Source: JBBATK01 sp044228285 (GTDB taxonomy: Bacteria; Bacteroidota; Ignavibacteria; Kapaibacteriales; NICIL-2). Taken from it: a stretch of DNA of 64,000 nucleotides. The DNA lies in contig JBGAVD010000005.1 of the NCBI GenBank assembly GCA_044228285.1, positions 62,001-126,000 on the forward strand, given 5' to 3'. The notes beneath the pieces are model-generated. The model saw nothing but the letters and a program-made list of their open reading frames with translations, was not told the DNA's origin and made no database searches. The position numbers and the translations under genes were made by a program. This document shows positions 8,273 through 17,620 of the stretch, piece after piece (position 1 is the first letter of the stretch; each line of letters starts with the position of its first letter).

Positions 8273-9022
8273 ATGACACAACGATTTGAGAATAAGGTAG
8301 TAATTGTCACCGGCGGTTCCAGGGGCATTGGGGAGGCCATCGTGCGTCGTCTTGTCTTGGAAGGTGCGCATGTCTATGGCGTTTACGTTGGTGCAGCTGA
8401 GCGCCCGGAAGCAATTCAGAAGGAGCTGACTGAGGCTGGAGGCTGGGTTCGGTACACCCGCGTTGACGTTTCAAACGAAGCGCAGCTGCGTGAATTCGTG
8501 GATTCGGTTATCAAGGAGTCTGGACGCATTGATGCCGTGGTGAATAATGCAGGAGTCACCCGCGACGGTTTGCTCATGCGAATGAGTGAGGCGGATTGGG
8601 ACACCGTTATGGACGTCAATTTGAAGGCGGTTTTCACGATGACCAAGGCGGTGGTTCGTCAAATGATGTCGCAGCGCCAAGGCCGAATCATCAACATCAG
8701 CTCAGTAGTAGGACTTACCGGAAATGCCGGTCAGGCAAATTATAGTGCCTCCAAAGCCGGCTTGATTGGCTTTTCGAAGTCTATAGCCAAAGAATTCGCG
8801 TCTCGTAACATTTTAGTAAATTGCATCGCTCCTGGTTATATCGAAACCGACATGACGTCCAAGCTTTCCGAAGATCAACGTAAGGCATTCGCCGACGTAA
8901 TTCCTCTGAAGCGAGCTGGATCAGGTTCTGAAGTTGCTGGAGTAGTGAGTTTTCTGATCTCAGACGATGCATCCTACATCACCGGTCAAACGATTTGCGT
9001 TGATGGTGGAATGGTGATGTAA
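8273..9022 (+). CDS. fabG: 3-oxoacyl-ACP reductase
   Basis: 249 residues from the ATG at 8273: an SDR-family reductase with the cofactor loop TGGSRGIGEAI, NNAG at VVNNAGVTRDGLL, catalytic Ser in NISSVVGLTGN and Tyr-x3-Lys in NYSASKAGLIGF, and the FabG C-terminus DDASYITGQTICVDGGMVM. It reduces beta-ketoacyl-ACP with NADPH. An upstream in-frame ATG at 8228 would add 15 residues (MTSRPPGIRTNTQTN) absent from the family, so the later start is preferred. The 176-base spacer after fabD contains no gene. Confidence 0.95.
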   Translation: MTQRFENKVVIVTGGSRGIGEAIVRRLVLEGAHVYGVYVGAAERPEAIQKELTEAGGWVRYTRVDVSNEAQLREFVDSVIKESGRIDAVVNNAGVTRDGLLMRMSEADWDTVMDVNLKAVFTMTKAVVRQMMSQRQGRIINISSVVGLTGNAGQANYSASKAGLIGFSKSIAKEFASRNILVNCIAPGYIETDMTSKLSEDQRKAFADVIPLKRAGSGSEVAGVVSFLISDDASYITGQTICVDGGMVM

Positions 9023-9105
9023 CAAGGAGAGAATGTTCGACCGCTCATAAAATGTAAATCACAGAGAAATAGGTTTTTTATTAATCTTTCATTGGAGTTT
9101 TCTTA

Positions 9106-9342
9106 ATGTCAACAGCAGAACAAGTCAAGCAAATTATCGTGAATAAGTTGGGTGTCGAGGATTCCCAAATCACACCAACAGCTTCTTTCACAAATGATCT
9201 TGGTGCAGATTCACTCGACACCGTTGAGTTGATCATGGAATTCGAGCGTGCCTTCAATATCACGATCGAAGATACCGACGCTGAAAAGATCCAAACAGTT
9301 GGCGACGCGGTTTCGTATTTAGAATCCCGCACCGCTGCTTAA
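9106..9342 (+). CDS. acpP: Acyl carrier protein
   Basis: 78 residues, acidic, with the phosphopantetheine attachment motif GADSLDTVEL (Ser36). It carries acyl chains through the FAS II cycle. TTGGAG lies about 9 bases upstream of the ATG. The gene is 83 bases after fabG and is followed by a perfect GC-rich hairpin before fabF. Confidence 0.97.
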   Translation: MSTAEQVKQIIVNKLGVEDSQITPTASFTNDLGADSLDTVELIMEFERAFNITIEDTDAEKIQTVGDAVSYLESRTAA

Positions 9343-9352
9343 TTCTTGGTTG

Positions 9353-9379
9353 AGCGGCGCAGCGATAAGCTGCGCCGCT
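9353..9379 (+). terminator. Perfect GC-rich hairpin between acpP and fabF (attenuator or mRNA-stability element)
   Basis: AGCGGCGCAGC (9353-9363) and GCTGCGCCGCT (9369-9379) form a perfect 11-bp stem with loop GATAA. There is no T-run after it, so full termination is unlikely; partial termination, RNase processing or 3'-end protection of the acpP message would explain a higher ACP level than FabF. Its presence also argues that fabF starts at 9406, downstream of the hairpin. Confidence 0.6.
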
Positions 9380-9405
9380 GTAAACCCTCCTTCCCCAAGA
9401 GCATC

Positions 9406-10665
9406 ATGCCCACGCGCATCATCCCTCGTATTGTGATTACTGGTGTCGGTGTTGTTTGTCCTATAGGAAACAACAAAGACGAGTTTTGGCAAAACATGAT
9501 GAGCTCTACGAGCGGCGCGGCTCCTATAACAAAGTTTGATGCTTCCCAATACGATACACAGTTTGCCTGCGAGTTGAAAAGCTATGATCCGCTGCTTCAT
9601 ATCAATCGCAAGGAGATGCAGCGCATGGATCCCTTCACGCACTACGCACTTTCTTCGGCTGCTATGGCTGTAGAAGATGCTGGTCTTTCAGTTGAACAGC
9701 TTGATCGGGATCGTGTTGGTGTTGTGTTTGGTAGTGGCATCGGTGGCATGTGGACCTATCATCATCAGCAACAAACCTTGTACGAACGCGGTGGAAGTCC
9801 AGATCGGATTTCGCCGTTCTTTGTGCCGATGCTTATCAGTGACATTGCAGCTGGACATATCGCAATTCGATATGGCTTCAAAGGTCCGAATTATGGAACA
9901 GTGAGTGCGTGTGCAACCTCTTCCCATTCGATTGCAGACTCTTTTATGCTTCTTCAACGCGGTGATGCAGACGTGATGCTGGCCGGCGGGAGCGAGGCAG
10001 TGATTTGTCCTATGGGCATTGGCGGCTTCAATGCGATGAGAGCTCTTTCGACAAGAAACGATGACCCGAAGCGAGCTAGTAGGCCTTTCGACGCAGAACG
10101 TGATGGCTTTGTCATGGGCGAGGGCGGAGGTGTACTGGTGATGGAGACGCTGGAACACGCGATGAATCGTGGAGCACGAATTTATGCTGAGATAAGTGGA
10201 ATTGGCCTAACCGATGATGCCCATCACATCACTGCTCCAGCACCAGGTGGCGAGGGCGCAGTTCGGAGTATGCGTCTTTGTATGAAGGACGCAGGACTAA
10301 GTACCGAAGATATTGATTACATCAATGCCCATGGTACGAGTACACCATTTAACGATCGGAATGAGACGGCTGCTATTAAAACGGTTTTTGGTGAGCGTGC
10401 AACGAAGATAGCTGTGAGTTCAACGAAGTCTATGACTGGACATTTACTCGGTGCCGCGGGAGCCGTTGAGGCGATTGCAACAACATTGGCAATCAGTAAT
10501 CGTATGTGCCCGCCAACGATTAACTACCAGATTCCAGATGTCGATTGCGATTTGCACTACGTACCAAATGTACCTGAAGCTCGCGAGATACGAGCTGCTA
10601 TATCTAATACCTTTGGCTTCGGTGGACACAACGCTTCGATTTGCTTCAAGCGTTTTGAGGAGTAG
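9406..10665 (+). CDS. fabF: Beta-ketoacyl-ACP synthase II
   Basis: 419 residues from the ATG at 9406 (MPTRIIPRIVITGVGVVCP). The active-site Cys is in TVSACATSSHSIADS, and the two histidines in NAHGTSTPFND and KSMTGHLLGAAGAVEA, giving the Cys-His-His triad of elongating condensing enzymes. It extends acyl-ACP with malonyl-ACP. An in-frame start at 9346 would place 20 extra residues across the acpP-fabF hairpin and is rejected. The order acpP-fabF-rnc is the widely conserved one. Confidence 0.96.
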   Translation: MPTRIIPRIVITGVGVVCPIGNNKDEFWQNMMSSTSGAAPITKFDASQYDTQFACELKSYDPLLHINRKEMQRMDPFTHYALSSAAMAVEDAGLSVEQLDRDRVGVVFGSGIGGMWTYHHQQQTLYERGGSPDRISPFFVPMLISDIAAGHIAIRYGFKGPNYGTVSACATSSHSIADSFMLLQRGDADVMLAGGSEAVICPMGIGGFNAMRALSTRNDDPKRASRPFDAERDGFVMGEGGGVLVMETLEHAMNRGARIYAEISGIGLTDDAHHITAPAPGGEGAVRSMRLCMKDAGLSTEDIDYINAHGTSTPFNDRNETAAIKTVFGERATKIAVSSTKSMTGHLLGAAGAVEAIATTLAISNRMCPPTINYQIPDVDCDLHYVPNVPEAREIRAAISNTFGFGGHNASICFKRFEE

Positions 10666-10920
10666 CGCTGCATCGAGCGCACTCACGGTTTCTTGGGTCA
10701 GCGGATCAGACAGGGCTCGTTGGAACGAGCAGAGAACAACTCTTGGCGGAATTCTTGGATTGTTCGTTGCATGAGAACACATCGTTCGAATGTGGATTGA
10801 GTCAATCCTCGACATACCAGCAAAAACAAACTACATACATTTCAGTGTCACCGTAGCATTGACGCGTGCATTATCAGGGTAAGATACGCGTCAGTTGCTT
10901 GCGAGAATATTCGACAAGCC

Positions 10921-11751
10921 ATGTCACAAAACGATAAAGAAAACTTCGTCAGCGGATTCGTCCGCAACATCTACTCTGGCATCGTAAAGATTGCGTTCAA
11001 AAAGCGTCCAGTACGCATGAAGGAACGTGAACAAATGTTCCAGATATCTGAATCCCTGCGTGACGAGCGCCTCAAAGAGTTCGAGCGAAAGATTGGCGTG
11101 CAGGTGCACAAACCGCAATACTTCGAACAAGCTCTCACCCATCGCTCGTACCTCCAGGTCAAAGCAAACCCTCTTCGATTCTCCAATGAGCGTTTAGAGT
11201 TTCTAGGCGATGCTATCCTAGGGATGATTGTTGCTGAGTATCTCTTTGATCATCATGGCGAAGTGCAGGAAGGGGAGCTCACGAAGATGCGCTCGTGGCT
11301 AGTGAACAAGAAATCACTTGCACTCTGCGCACGAAAACTCAATCTTGAGAATTTCATGCTCCTGAGCTTTAGTGCCAGCCAGTCTCTTTCCAAAGGCAAT
11401 GAATCGATCCTTGCTGATTGTCTTGAGGCAGTCCTTGCTGCTGTGTACTTGGACTCTGGATTGCAGGTTGCTCGACAATTCGTCGAAGATACACTCATGC
11501 CAATCATGATTTCGGAGAGCTTGATGCAGGACACGAACTTCAAGAGTATTCTTCTTGAGTATGTACAGGCGCAAGGAAACCTCTCACCACGCTACATGGT
11601 TGTCGATGAAGTTGGTCCCGATCATGATAAGCAGTTTACCGTTGCGGTGTATGTTGGTGACGATTGCTTAGGACTGGGTATGGGCAAGAACAAAAAGGAA
11701 GCGGAACAGCAAGCCGCAAAGAAAGCAATAGAAATGAAAATGCGAGCCTAA
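10921..11751 (+). CDS. rnc: Ribonuclease III
   Basis: 276 residues, longer than the usual 220-230 because of an N-terminal extension of about 45 residues rich in Lys and Arg. The catalytic signature NERLEFLGDAILGMIV is intact and a second acidic cluster is in ADCLEAVLAAVYLD. A C-terminal double-stranded RNA-binding domain (about 200-276) ends KKEAEQQAAKKAIE. It cleaves double-stranded RNA, including rRNA precursors. The 255-base spacer after fabF holds no gene, only short inverted repeats (GCTCGTT/AACGAGC and GACGCGT/ACGCGTC). Confidence 0.94.
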   Translation: MSQNDKENFVSGFVRNIYSGIVKIAFKKRPVRMKEREQMFQISESLRDERLKEFERKIGVQVHKPQYFEQALTHRSYLQVKANPLRFSNERLEFLGDAILGMIVAEYLFDHHGEVQEGELTKMRSWLVNKKSLALCARKLNLENFMLLSFSASQSLSKGNESILADCLEAVLAAVYLDSGLQVARQFVEDTLMPIMISESLMQDTNFKSILLEYVQAQGNLSPRYMVVDEVGPDHDKQFTVAVYVGDDCLGLGMGKNKKEAEQQAAKKAIEMKMRA

Positions 11752-12108
11752 GCAGCAATCCTCAGTTGCTTTCCTGGCATGAGCTGAACTCATAGCTGCA
11801 AACACCCCATTTGACTGCCTGGCAGCAGTTTGACGACCGTATTCAGAACCTTGGAGTGTGGTCTGTTGACAAGAAGCCTGCATTCAATGTGAAAGCTTGG
11901 TACTGGTTCACACAAGATCGCTGCTGAGGATCGGCTCAGCCTGAGTTCCAGATGCCTGAATTGGCTAAAAACAAAGCTCACAGCTGACAAATCATCTAAA
12001 ATCAATTGTCTTGCCACTCGTCTGCCTAAGCGATCATTCTCTTGGTCTTGATGGCATACATCACGTATCTTGAGGTTTCGTCTGAACACAATATTCTCTC
12101 TTCGCACT
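11752..12108. other. Intergenic region with small hairpins, no gene seen
   Basis: 357 bases between rnc and the next signal-peptide-encoding gene. I see no coding sequence that looks real. A 6-bp hairpin is present at 11923-11940 (GCTGAG/CTCAGC) and weaker ones near 11780-11825. No strong terminator with a T-run and no perfect TAnnTTTG box were found. Confidence 0.5.
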
Positions 12109-14079
12109 ATGAACTGTCTACGTCTTTGCCTCCTAGTATTCTCTCTGTTTACCGTGCATGCTCACGCCGGACTTGGTGGATCTCTCGATGTTTCGCCATC
12201 GAAAGTTCAACTTCAGAAGGAAATAGAGCTCGAGTACAGTCCTGGTGAGTTGTTTTCACGATCAACGAAGACTTTGTACGCCTTCGTGTATACGTTCAAC
12301 AATAATGATGTCTATCCTACAGCCTACTCGTACCCACTTGAAAAGTCTGGCAGCAAATACAAAGGTGAAATCAAATCGCTCCCGTCTGGCACAACCTTCG
12401 CAATGATTAAGATTGGAGATGGACGAGTATTCGATTGGAATAACGACGCCATGTGGGATTTTCTCGTCTATGACGGTTCGAAAGTTGTACGCGGCGCATA
12501 CTTGCGAAGCGGCCTCTCATACCTTGGAGCTGTAGTACCGAATATCAAGCGTCCCAACGATCTCGAGAAAGCAAAGCGCGAGTTTCGACTTGAGGTTCAG
12601 AATTACCCAGACCACGTGCAGGCAAAAGTGGGCTTGGCGTCGGTGTTGATGGAAACGGGGGAGATCGATAAAGCTGAGTACACGAAGCGTATCGAAGAAA
12701 TGGTCTTGAGCGGCTATGATAAGAACAATGAGAACGAGGTTCGCTCGATCTCACGTGCTTTGCGAGCTATTGGACGTCCGGCAGATGGCGACGATGTCGA
12801 AGCGACATACGTCAAGGATCATCCAAAAAGCGACCTTGCCGAAGAAGCTCTACGTACCCGCTGTTACAAAGCACAGTCGCAGGCAGAGTTTGAAAAAATT
12901 GTGCACGAGTACATTAAAACCATAAACTATACTGTGTACAGCGATCGAATGTACATTGACCTTATTAGTTCCTATTTGCAAAAAGGTAATGGCGACGAAG
13001 CAATTCGCTTGATTCAAGCGTATCCGCTTCCTCCAGGTGTCAATTCACGACCACCTGCAACGATCCTAAACATGTTCGCTGTTTCACTCTTGAAACAAGA
13101 TTCGCTGCTTAAGCTTGCTAGACAGTACGCGGAGTTAGCAGTTCGTTCAGCCGAGACCACAAACAATGAGAAGCGTCCGCGTTTCATGACCCAAGAAGAA
13201 TATGACTACGCCAATCATGAGATTGAAGGAATCTCTCACGATACCTACGGTTTCATACTGCGCCAAATGAACCAGCCTGCAGATGCGGCTGCCGAGTTCA
13301 AGAAGGCTTGCGATATCTTAGGCGATGCAGCAACGGGCGAGAATCTTGAGCATTACTCGGAGGCCTTAGCCAGCAGCGGCAGAGTGCCGGAATCGGTGGA
13401 GGTTATGCGTACAGCGATCCGCAGCGCCCGTGCTATTCCACAGATGGTACAGCGATTCCAGAGCGTGGCATCACCAGATATCAACAAGAACAAAGAAGAA
13501 CTGAAAGCCCTACAATTGGAAGCTCGTCCTGCGAAGTTGAACAATCTTCGTATGGCTATGATGAACCATGATATCCAGAACCTGATGTTTACTTCAAGTG
13601 ATGGAAAGAAGGCTCGCATCAATGATTTCCATTTTAGTACTCTCGATGGAAAAAAAGTCCGCCTGTCAGACTTGAAAGGCAAAGTCGTTGTCATTGACTT
13701 TTGGGCAACATGGTGCGGTCCTTGCCGCATGTCCATGCCCTACATGCAGAAAGTCTACGAGAAGTATAAGGACAATCAAGATGTACAAATCTTGATGATC
13801 AATGTATGGGAGCGTACGGCTGATACAAGCGAAGCACAGAAACTTCAGTCGCGTATGAAGATAGTAAATACCTTCTTGTCACAGAATCCAAGCTACTCTT
13901 TCCCAACGATGATCGACGGTACTGACGCAATTGTTGGGTGCTTTGGTGTGACTGGTATCCCGACGAAGTTCTACGTTGATAAACAGGGCAAAGTGCAGTA
14001 TAAAGAAGTTGGCTTTCCAGGTGCAGACGTTTTTGTTGATGAGGCAAGCGATAAAATCGATGTGTTGCTGAATCCATAG
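12109..14079 (+). CDS. Secreted TPR protein with C-terminal TlpA/ResA-type thioredoxin domain
   Basis: 656 residues from the ATG at 12109, which begins a signal peptide (MNCLRLCLLVFSLFTVHAHA). The N-terminal 120 residues are beta-rich (Ig-like, KTLYAFVYTFNNNDVYP); the middle is helical and TPR-like (KAKREFRLEVQNYPDHVQAKVGLA and onward); the last 150 residues are a thioredoxin fold with the redox pair CGPC at about 536-539 in FWATWCGPCRMSMP and a cis-Pro region GVTGIPTKFYV. It probably reduces or isomerises disulfides in the periplasm. An in-frame TTG at 12070 would add 13 residues before the signal peptide. Substrate unknown. Confidence 0.85.
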   Translation: MNCLRLCLLVFSLFTVHAHAGLGGSLDVSPSKVQLQKEIELEYSPGELFSRSTKTLYAFVYTFNNNDVYPTAYSYPLEKSGSKYKGEIKSLPSGTTFAMIKIGDGRVFDWNNDAMWDFLVYDGSKVVRGAYLRSGLSYLGAVVPNIKRPNDLEKAKREFRLEVQNYPDHVQAKVGLASVLMETGEIDKAEYTKRIEEMVLSGYDKNNENEVRSISRALRAIGRPADGDDVEATYVKDHPKSDLAEEALRTRCYKAQSQAEFEKIVHEYIKTINYTVYSDRMYIDLISSYLQKGNGDEAIRLIQAYPLPPGVNSRPPATILNMFAVSLLKQDSLLKLARQYAELAVRSAETTNNEKRPRFMTQEEYDYANHEIEGISHDTYGFILRQMNQPADAAAEFKKACDILGDAATGENLEHYSEALASSGRVPESVEVMRTAIRSARAIPQMVQRFQSVASPDINKNKEELKALQLEARPAKLNNLRMAMMNHDIQNLMFTSSDGKKARINDFHFSTLDGKKVRLSDLKGKVVVIDFWATWCGPCRMSMPYMQKVYEKYKDNQDVQILMINVWERTADTSEAQKLQSRMKIVNTFLSQNPSYSFPTMIDGTDAIVGCFGVTGIPTKFYVDKQGKVQYKEVGFPGADVFVDEASDKIDVLLNP

Positions 14080-14119
14080 GATGATGTGGGCTTTGATCTT
14101 CTAGTTTTCTCTTCTGCAA

Positions 14120-14140
14120 CCGCGGCCTTCGGCCCGCGCT
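14120..14140 (+). terminator. Probable terminator hairpin after the TPR-thioredoxin gene
   Basis: CGCGGCC, a three-base loop and GGCCCGCG form a GC-rich stem (14121-14138) with one bulged C. The downstream sequence (CTTTACTCTT) is pyrimidine-rich but not a clean T-run, so strength is uncertain. Confidence 0.45.
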
Positions 14141-14272
14141 TTACTCTTCGTCGGTGACACTACAGCCACCAGACATGCAATTGTTGTGAATTACCACCTG
14201 CTTGCTCTCATCTCCAACTTTGCGCCAACAGAGTAAGTGAGATGAGGTGTTTAGCCGATCGTTCCAAGGTAT

Positions 14273-15511
14273 ATGAAACCAACAGCTATCTCAAGAACGG
14301 TCTGGATACTCTCATTCGTCAGTCTCTGTGCAGACATCGCGAGCGAAATGCTCTATCCGATTATTCCAATGTACTTGCAGAACATTGGCTTTAGTATTGT
14401 CCTAATCGGACTACTTGAAGGCCTAGCTGTAACGACTGCTGGTTTATCGAAAGGAATGTTTGGCGAGTGGTCAGACCGTTCCCAGCAGCGTCTTCCATTT
14501 ATCCGATGGGGCTACTTTCTTAGCGCGTGTGCCAAGCCAATGCTCGCGCTGTTTCCGTTTAGTGCGTGGATTTTCTTTGCTCGAACACTCGATCGATTTG
14601 GGAAGGGCATGCGAACGTCACCTCGTGATGCGCTACTCACTTTAGAGTCCACCCCAAACACCAGGGCTCAAGTGTTTGGATTCCATCGCTCGCTCGACAC
14701 CTTTGGTGCGGTGGTTGGACCACTTCTTGCTCTTTGGTTTATCCAGCTTCATCCTGATGCTCTACGTAGCATGTTCTTCTATTCCTTTGTTCCAGGGATG
14801 CTCGCTGTTTTGCTGACCTACATGCTTCAAGAGCGCAAAACGGTTGATACCATAAGAGATCCTGCGATGAAGTATGAGGACACGCAGAATGAGATTCGTA
14901 AACGACCTGGCTTCTTCTCTTACTTCAGGTACTGGAAGCGAGCGCCACTTTCGTACAAGCGTGTTATAGTTCCAATCACCTTCTTCACCTTGTTCAATAG
15001 CTCTGATATGTTTCTCTTGTTGAAGGTTCGCGAAATGACAGGCAGCGCACAAGCCCCCGTGTGGGCTTATGTTGCTTACAACATTGTGTTTGCAGCCTCT
15101 TCGTATAGCCTTGGCAGAATAGCTGATCGCTTCGGGATGAAGCGTGTTATCCTGTTTGGTCTTCTTTGCTTCTGTTTGTCCTACAGTATAATCACTCAAA
15201 CGCATGAACTTCCTATCATCGCTCTGGTTTTTTGCATCTATGGCTTGAGCGAATCGTCGATCGTTGGAAACACGAAAGCTTGGTTGAGCACCATGGTACC
15301 TTCGCGAGAAGTGGGAACTGCTCTTGGTCTGTTTGCGTCGACGCAGAGCATAGCGGTTTTCTTTGCGAGTACTGCTACTGGGCTCTTATGGAGCAAGTTT
15401 GGCTCTACACCAACATTTCTGTTGAGTGCTGCTGGAGGCTTTATCGCTCTTGTTTGGCTTGCACTGTCAACAAGTAACGCACATGTGCATCACACAGTTC
15501 AATCAGAATAG
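14273..15511 (+). CDS. Major facilitator superfamily permease
   Basis: 412 residues with 12 predicted membrane helices in two halves and a cytoplasmic loop near residues 185-220 (RKTVDTIRDPAMKYEDTQNE). Typical MFS features are the loop-2 motif GEWSDRSQQRLPFI and RTLDRFGKGMRTSPRDALL in the second cytoplasmic loop, with a partial repeat GRIADRFGMKRVI in the second half. The RTLDRFGKGMRT-type motif is shared by a family of uncharacterised bacterial MFS permeases; I cannot name a substrate. It stands alone, convergent with the glmU-like gene. A 7-bp hairpin overlaps its stop codon. Confidence 0.85.
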   Translation: MKPTAISRTVWILSFVSLCADIASEMLYPIIPMYLQNIGFSIVLIGLLEGLAVTTAGLSKGMFGEWSDRSQQRLPFIRWGYFLSACAKPMLALFPFSAWIFFARTLDRFGKGMRTSPRDALLTLESTPNTRAQVFGFHRSLDTFGAVVGPLLALWFIQLHPDALRSMFFYSFVPGMLAVLLTYMLQERKTVDTIRDPAMKYEDTQNEIRKRPGFFSYFRYWKRAPLSYKRVIVPITFFTLFNSSDMFLLLKVREMTGSAQAPVWAYVAYNIVFAASSYSLGRIADRFGMKRVILFGLLCFCLSYSIITQTHELPIIALVFCIYGLSESSIVGNTKAWLSTMVPSREVGTALGLFASTQSIAVFFASTATGLLWSKFGSTPTFLLSAAGGFIALVWLALSTSNAHVHHTVQSE

Positions 15512-15533
15512 ACGGCTTGTATGCCTCGTCTAT
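15508..15533. repeat. Hairpin overlapping the stop codon of the MFS gene
   Basis: ATAGACG (15508-15514) pairs with CGTCTAT (15527-15533), and the loop can form an extra GGC/GCC pairing. It spans the TAG at 15509-15511. No T-run follows on either strand, so it may stabilise the 3' end rather than terminate. The rest of the spacer to 15763 shows nothing clear. Confidence 0.4.
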
Positions 15534-15763
15534 CGGCAGTTCGTAAACCGCGGTTGTATCCTTCGCTGCGGCTATTGCGCAGTATCAAAAACTGAGCAGC
15601 ACGAGGGTAGAGTGTAGATAGCATGGCGAGCTGCGAGAACTCGACAAGTGAATGAGTGGTATCGACAAATGTTGACAGACTCGACTCATTGTTCGTGCAG
15701 GGAAGATGAGAGGCTAAGAGAGGGGGATCTCGTCATCTCATGAATCAATCTACTTCAGCAGTG

Positions 15764-16996
15764 TTAAACGGTCGGGTTGAGCCGCTCGAACTCAGCTACC
15801 ATCAGTGCTTCTTCACTAGGAAGAAGGTCTTTGCCTCGACGTGCCATGACGGTTCGGGCCACGGACAGGGCTTTCTTCAATGGGTAGACGCGCGACTCTG
15901 CTATTCCTCCCCATGCGTATGATCCTATCTCAGCGGGAGTGTATCCTGCACCAAAGACATTTGCGTGAATGCCACAGATAGTCCCGGTATTGAACATAGT
16001 ATTTATGCCACTTTTGCTATGGTCACCACACAGTAATCCGAGAAACATGCGTCCAGAGTCTTCGCCCTTCGACTGACGTTGAATGCGAATGGGGCCATAG
16101 GTGTTTTTAAGATCACTGGTGTTTGTGTCAGCACCGAGATTCACCCACTCACTAATAAAGGAGTGGCCGAGAAAGCCTTCGTGCTGCTTGTTCGCAAATG
16201 CATGGAGGATACTATTTTCTACTTCGCCACCAACCTTACACCACTCTCCTATGACACTGTTCTGATAGATTTTCGCACCAGCCTTGATGAGACTGTGAGC
16301 GCCGACGGAGCATGGTCCCATGATGACACTATGTGCCATAACGCTTACTGAGTCCTCGAGAACGATTGGACCTTGGCGAGTGTCGAGGACGATAAGTGGG
16401 GAAAGCTGAACGTTCTTTCCGAGAAACACCGGAGCATCACCAATACAGTAAACTCCACGCTGGCGTAGATCGTCTGCGTTTGCCTGCACTAAGCCTTCGG
16501 TATCGAGGGCAACAGATTGTGATACTAAGTCAAGACACTTCCACAATTGATCGACTACGGGTGCATCAAGTTCGACCAACGGAAGCGTCGATATCGCAGG
16601 TTGATCGAGTGGCGTGGTTGCCGAAGGCAGCCCGCCATAGAGAGAACGACTCTCTGTAGAACAGCTACGAGCAACGATATTGGATCCAACAAGAAACAAA
16701 CAATCAGTTGAGCAATGTGCAAGTAGCTTTTGACAAAGTTCTGGCGTTGGTACAAGGGAAGCTGTAATGATGAGACAGCGACCGGCCTGCACAGCTGGAA
16801 GGTTGTACTGAGGAAATCGATCAAGGAAAGACTGTACGGCAGCTGGACGGCCACTGTACTCAATTGATGAAGGGCTTAGGCGTTCAAACCAGAGATCAAT
16901 AAAACGATGACGAGAAACACGCAGCTCCCAGCTGCAATGCAGCACAGAAAAAGGGTACAAACTCTCAACCTGATCTTCAACGAGTACGAGATGCAT
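15764..16996 (-). CDS. Alternate bacterial GlmU-like sugar nucleotidyltransferase/acetyltransferase (TIGR03991 type)
   Basis: 410 residues. The N-terminal half (MHLVLVEDQVESLYPFSVLH, then RHRFIDLWFERL) matches the divergent nucleotidyltransferase domain of the Bacteroidetes alternate GlmU, without the canonical AAGxGTRM loop. The C-terminal half is a left-handed beta-helix of hexapeptide repeats (VLEDSVSVMAHSVIMGPCSVGAHSLIKAGAKIYQNSVIG) with the NTYGPIRI and GINTMFNTGTICG segments of that family. It should make UDP-GlcNAc from glucosamine-1-phosphate for peptidoglycan and lipopolysaccharide. Its start overlaps the FKBP stop by one base (TAATG). Confidence 0.8.
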   Translation of the reverse strand: MHLVLVEDQVESLYPFSVLHCSWELRVSRHRFIDLWFERLSPSSIEYSGRPAAVQSFLDRFPQYNLPAVQAGRCLIITASLVPTPELCQKLLAHCSTDCLFLVGSNIVARSCSTESRSLYGGLPSATTPLDQPAISTLPLVELDAPVVDQLWKCLDLVSQSVALDTEGLVQANADDLRQRGVYCIGDAPVFLGKNVQLSPLIVLDTRQGPIVLEDSVSVMAHSVIMGPCSVGAHSLIKAGAKIYQNSVIGEWCKVGGEVENSILHAFANKQHEGFLGHSFISEWVNLGADTNTSDLKNTYGPIRIQRQSKGEDSGRMFLGLLCGDHSKSGINTMFNTGTICGIHANVFGAGYTPAEIGSYAWGGIAESRVYPLKKALSVARTVMARRGKDLLPSEEALMVAEFERLNPTV

Positions 16997-17511
16997 TATT
17001 CAACCTTTACCAATTCGATAAAAAACACCAAGGTCTCATTCGATAGAATACCTACAGAGGGGTAACCGTTGACTCCGTAAGCAAGGGTGGGAGGGAGAAT
17101 GAGTTGACGACGACTACCGCAGCGCATGCTCGAGATACCCATCTCCAAGCCCTTTAATGCTTCATTGTTGCCCATAACAAATGAAAACAAGCGGGCACCG
17201 CAATAGCTTGTATCGAACAAGTCACCATTTGAGTGAGCGCCGATAAAGCGAATGAAATGTCGCTTACCCATTTGAGACGAATCGCCTTTGCCATATGCAA
17301 AGTCGATATAGCGAAAACCAGCAGGATCCTTGACTTCGCGCATAGGCGCGGGGTCCGCAAGCTTCGGATTGACAGGAGTGCTAAAGAAATTCACAAAGTT
17401 CGTTGCATCTATATAGGTACCGTCCTGTGCAAGAGCCACAGAGCCCAAACAGACAATTGCGATCAAAGGTACTAGCAGTCGGCGAAATCGCATAGAATCA
17501 GAGTTGAACAT
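16996..17511 (-). CDS. FKBP-type peptidyl-prolyl isomerase, exported
   Basis: 171 residues with an N-terminal signal peptide (FRRLLVPLIAIVCLGSVALAQ) and a C-terminal FKBP domain: GDLFDTS, FSFVMGNNEALKGLEMGI, RRQLILPPTLAYG, and the final strand ETLVFFIELVKV. FKBPs catalyse prolyl cis-trans isomerisation; this one would act in the periplasm. Several aromatic active-site positions look altered (e.g. LILPPTLAYG is normal but the loop before the last strand is shortened), so activity is probable rather than certain. Start may be the second Met, at 17493. Translationally coupled to the alternate glmU. Confidence 0.85.
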   Translation of the reverse strand: MFNSDSMRFRRLLVPLIAIVCLGSVALAQDGTYIDATNFVNFFSTPVNPKLADPAPMREVKDPAGFRYIDFAYGKGDSSQMGKRHFIRFIGAHSNGDLFDTSYCGARLFSFVMGNNEALKGLEMGISSMRCGSRRQLILPPTLAYGVNGYPSVGILSNETLVFFIELVKVE

Positions 17512-17620
17512 GGAACAAGAACGAGCTTTTCAGACGAAAATGTCGAGGACAAATTACAACGTAGGTGCCGATCAAGGCAAAGACTGAGAAGGGAATGTCA
17601 AAAGTGCCCCAAAAACCGCA

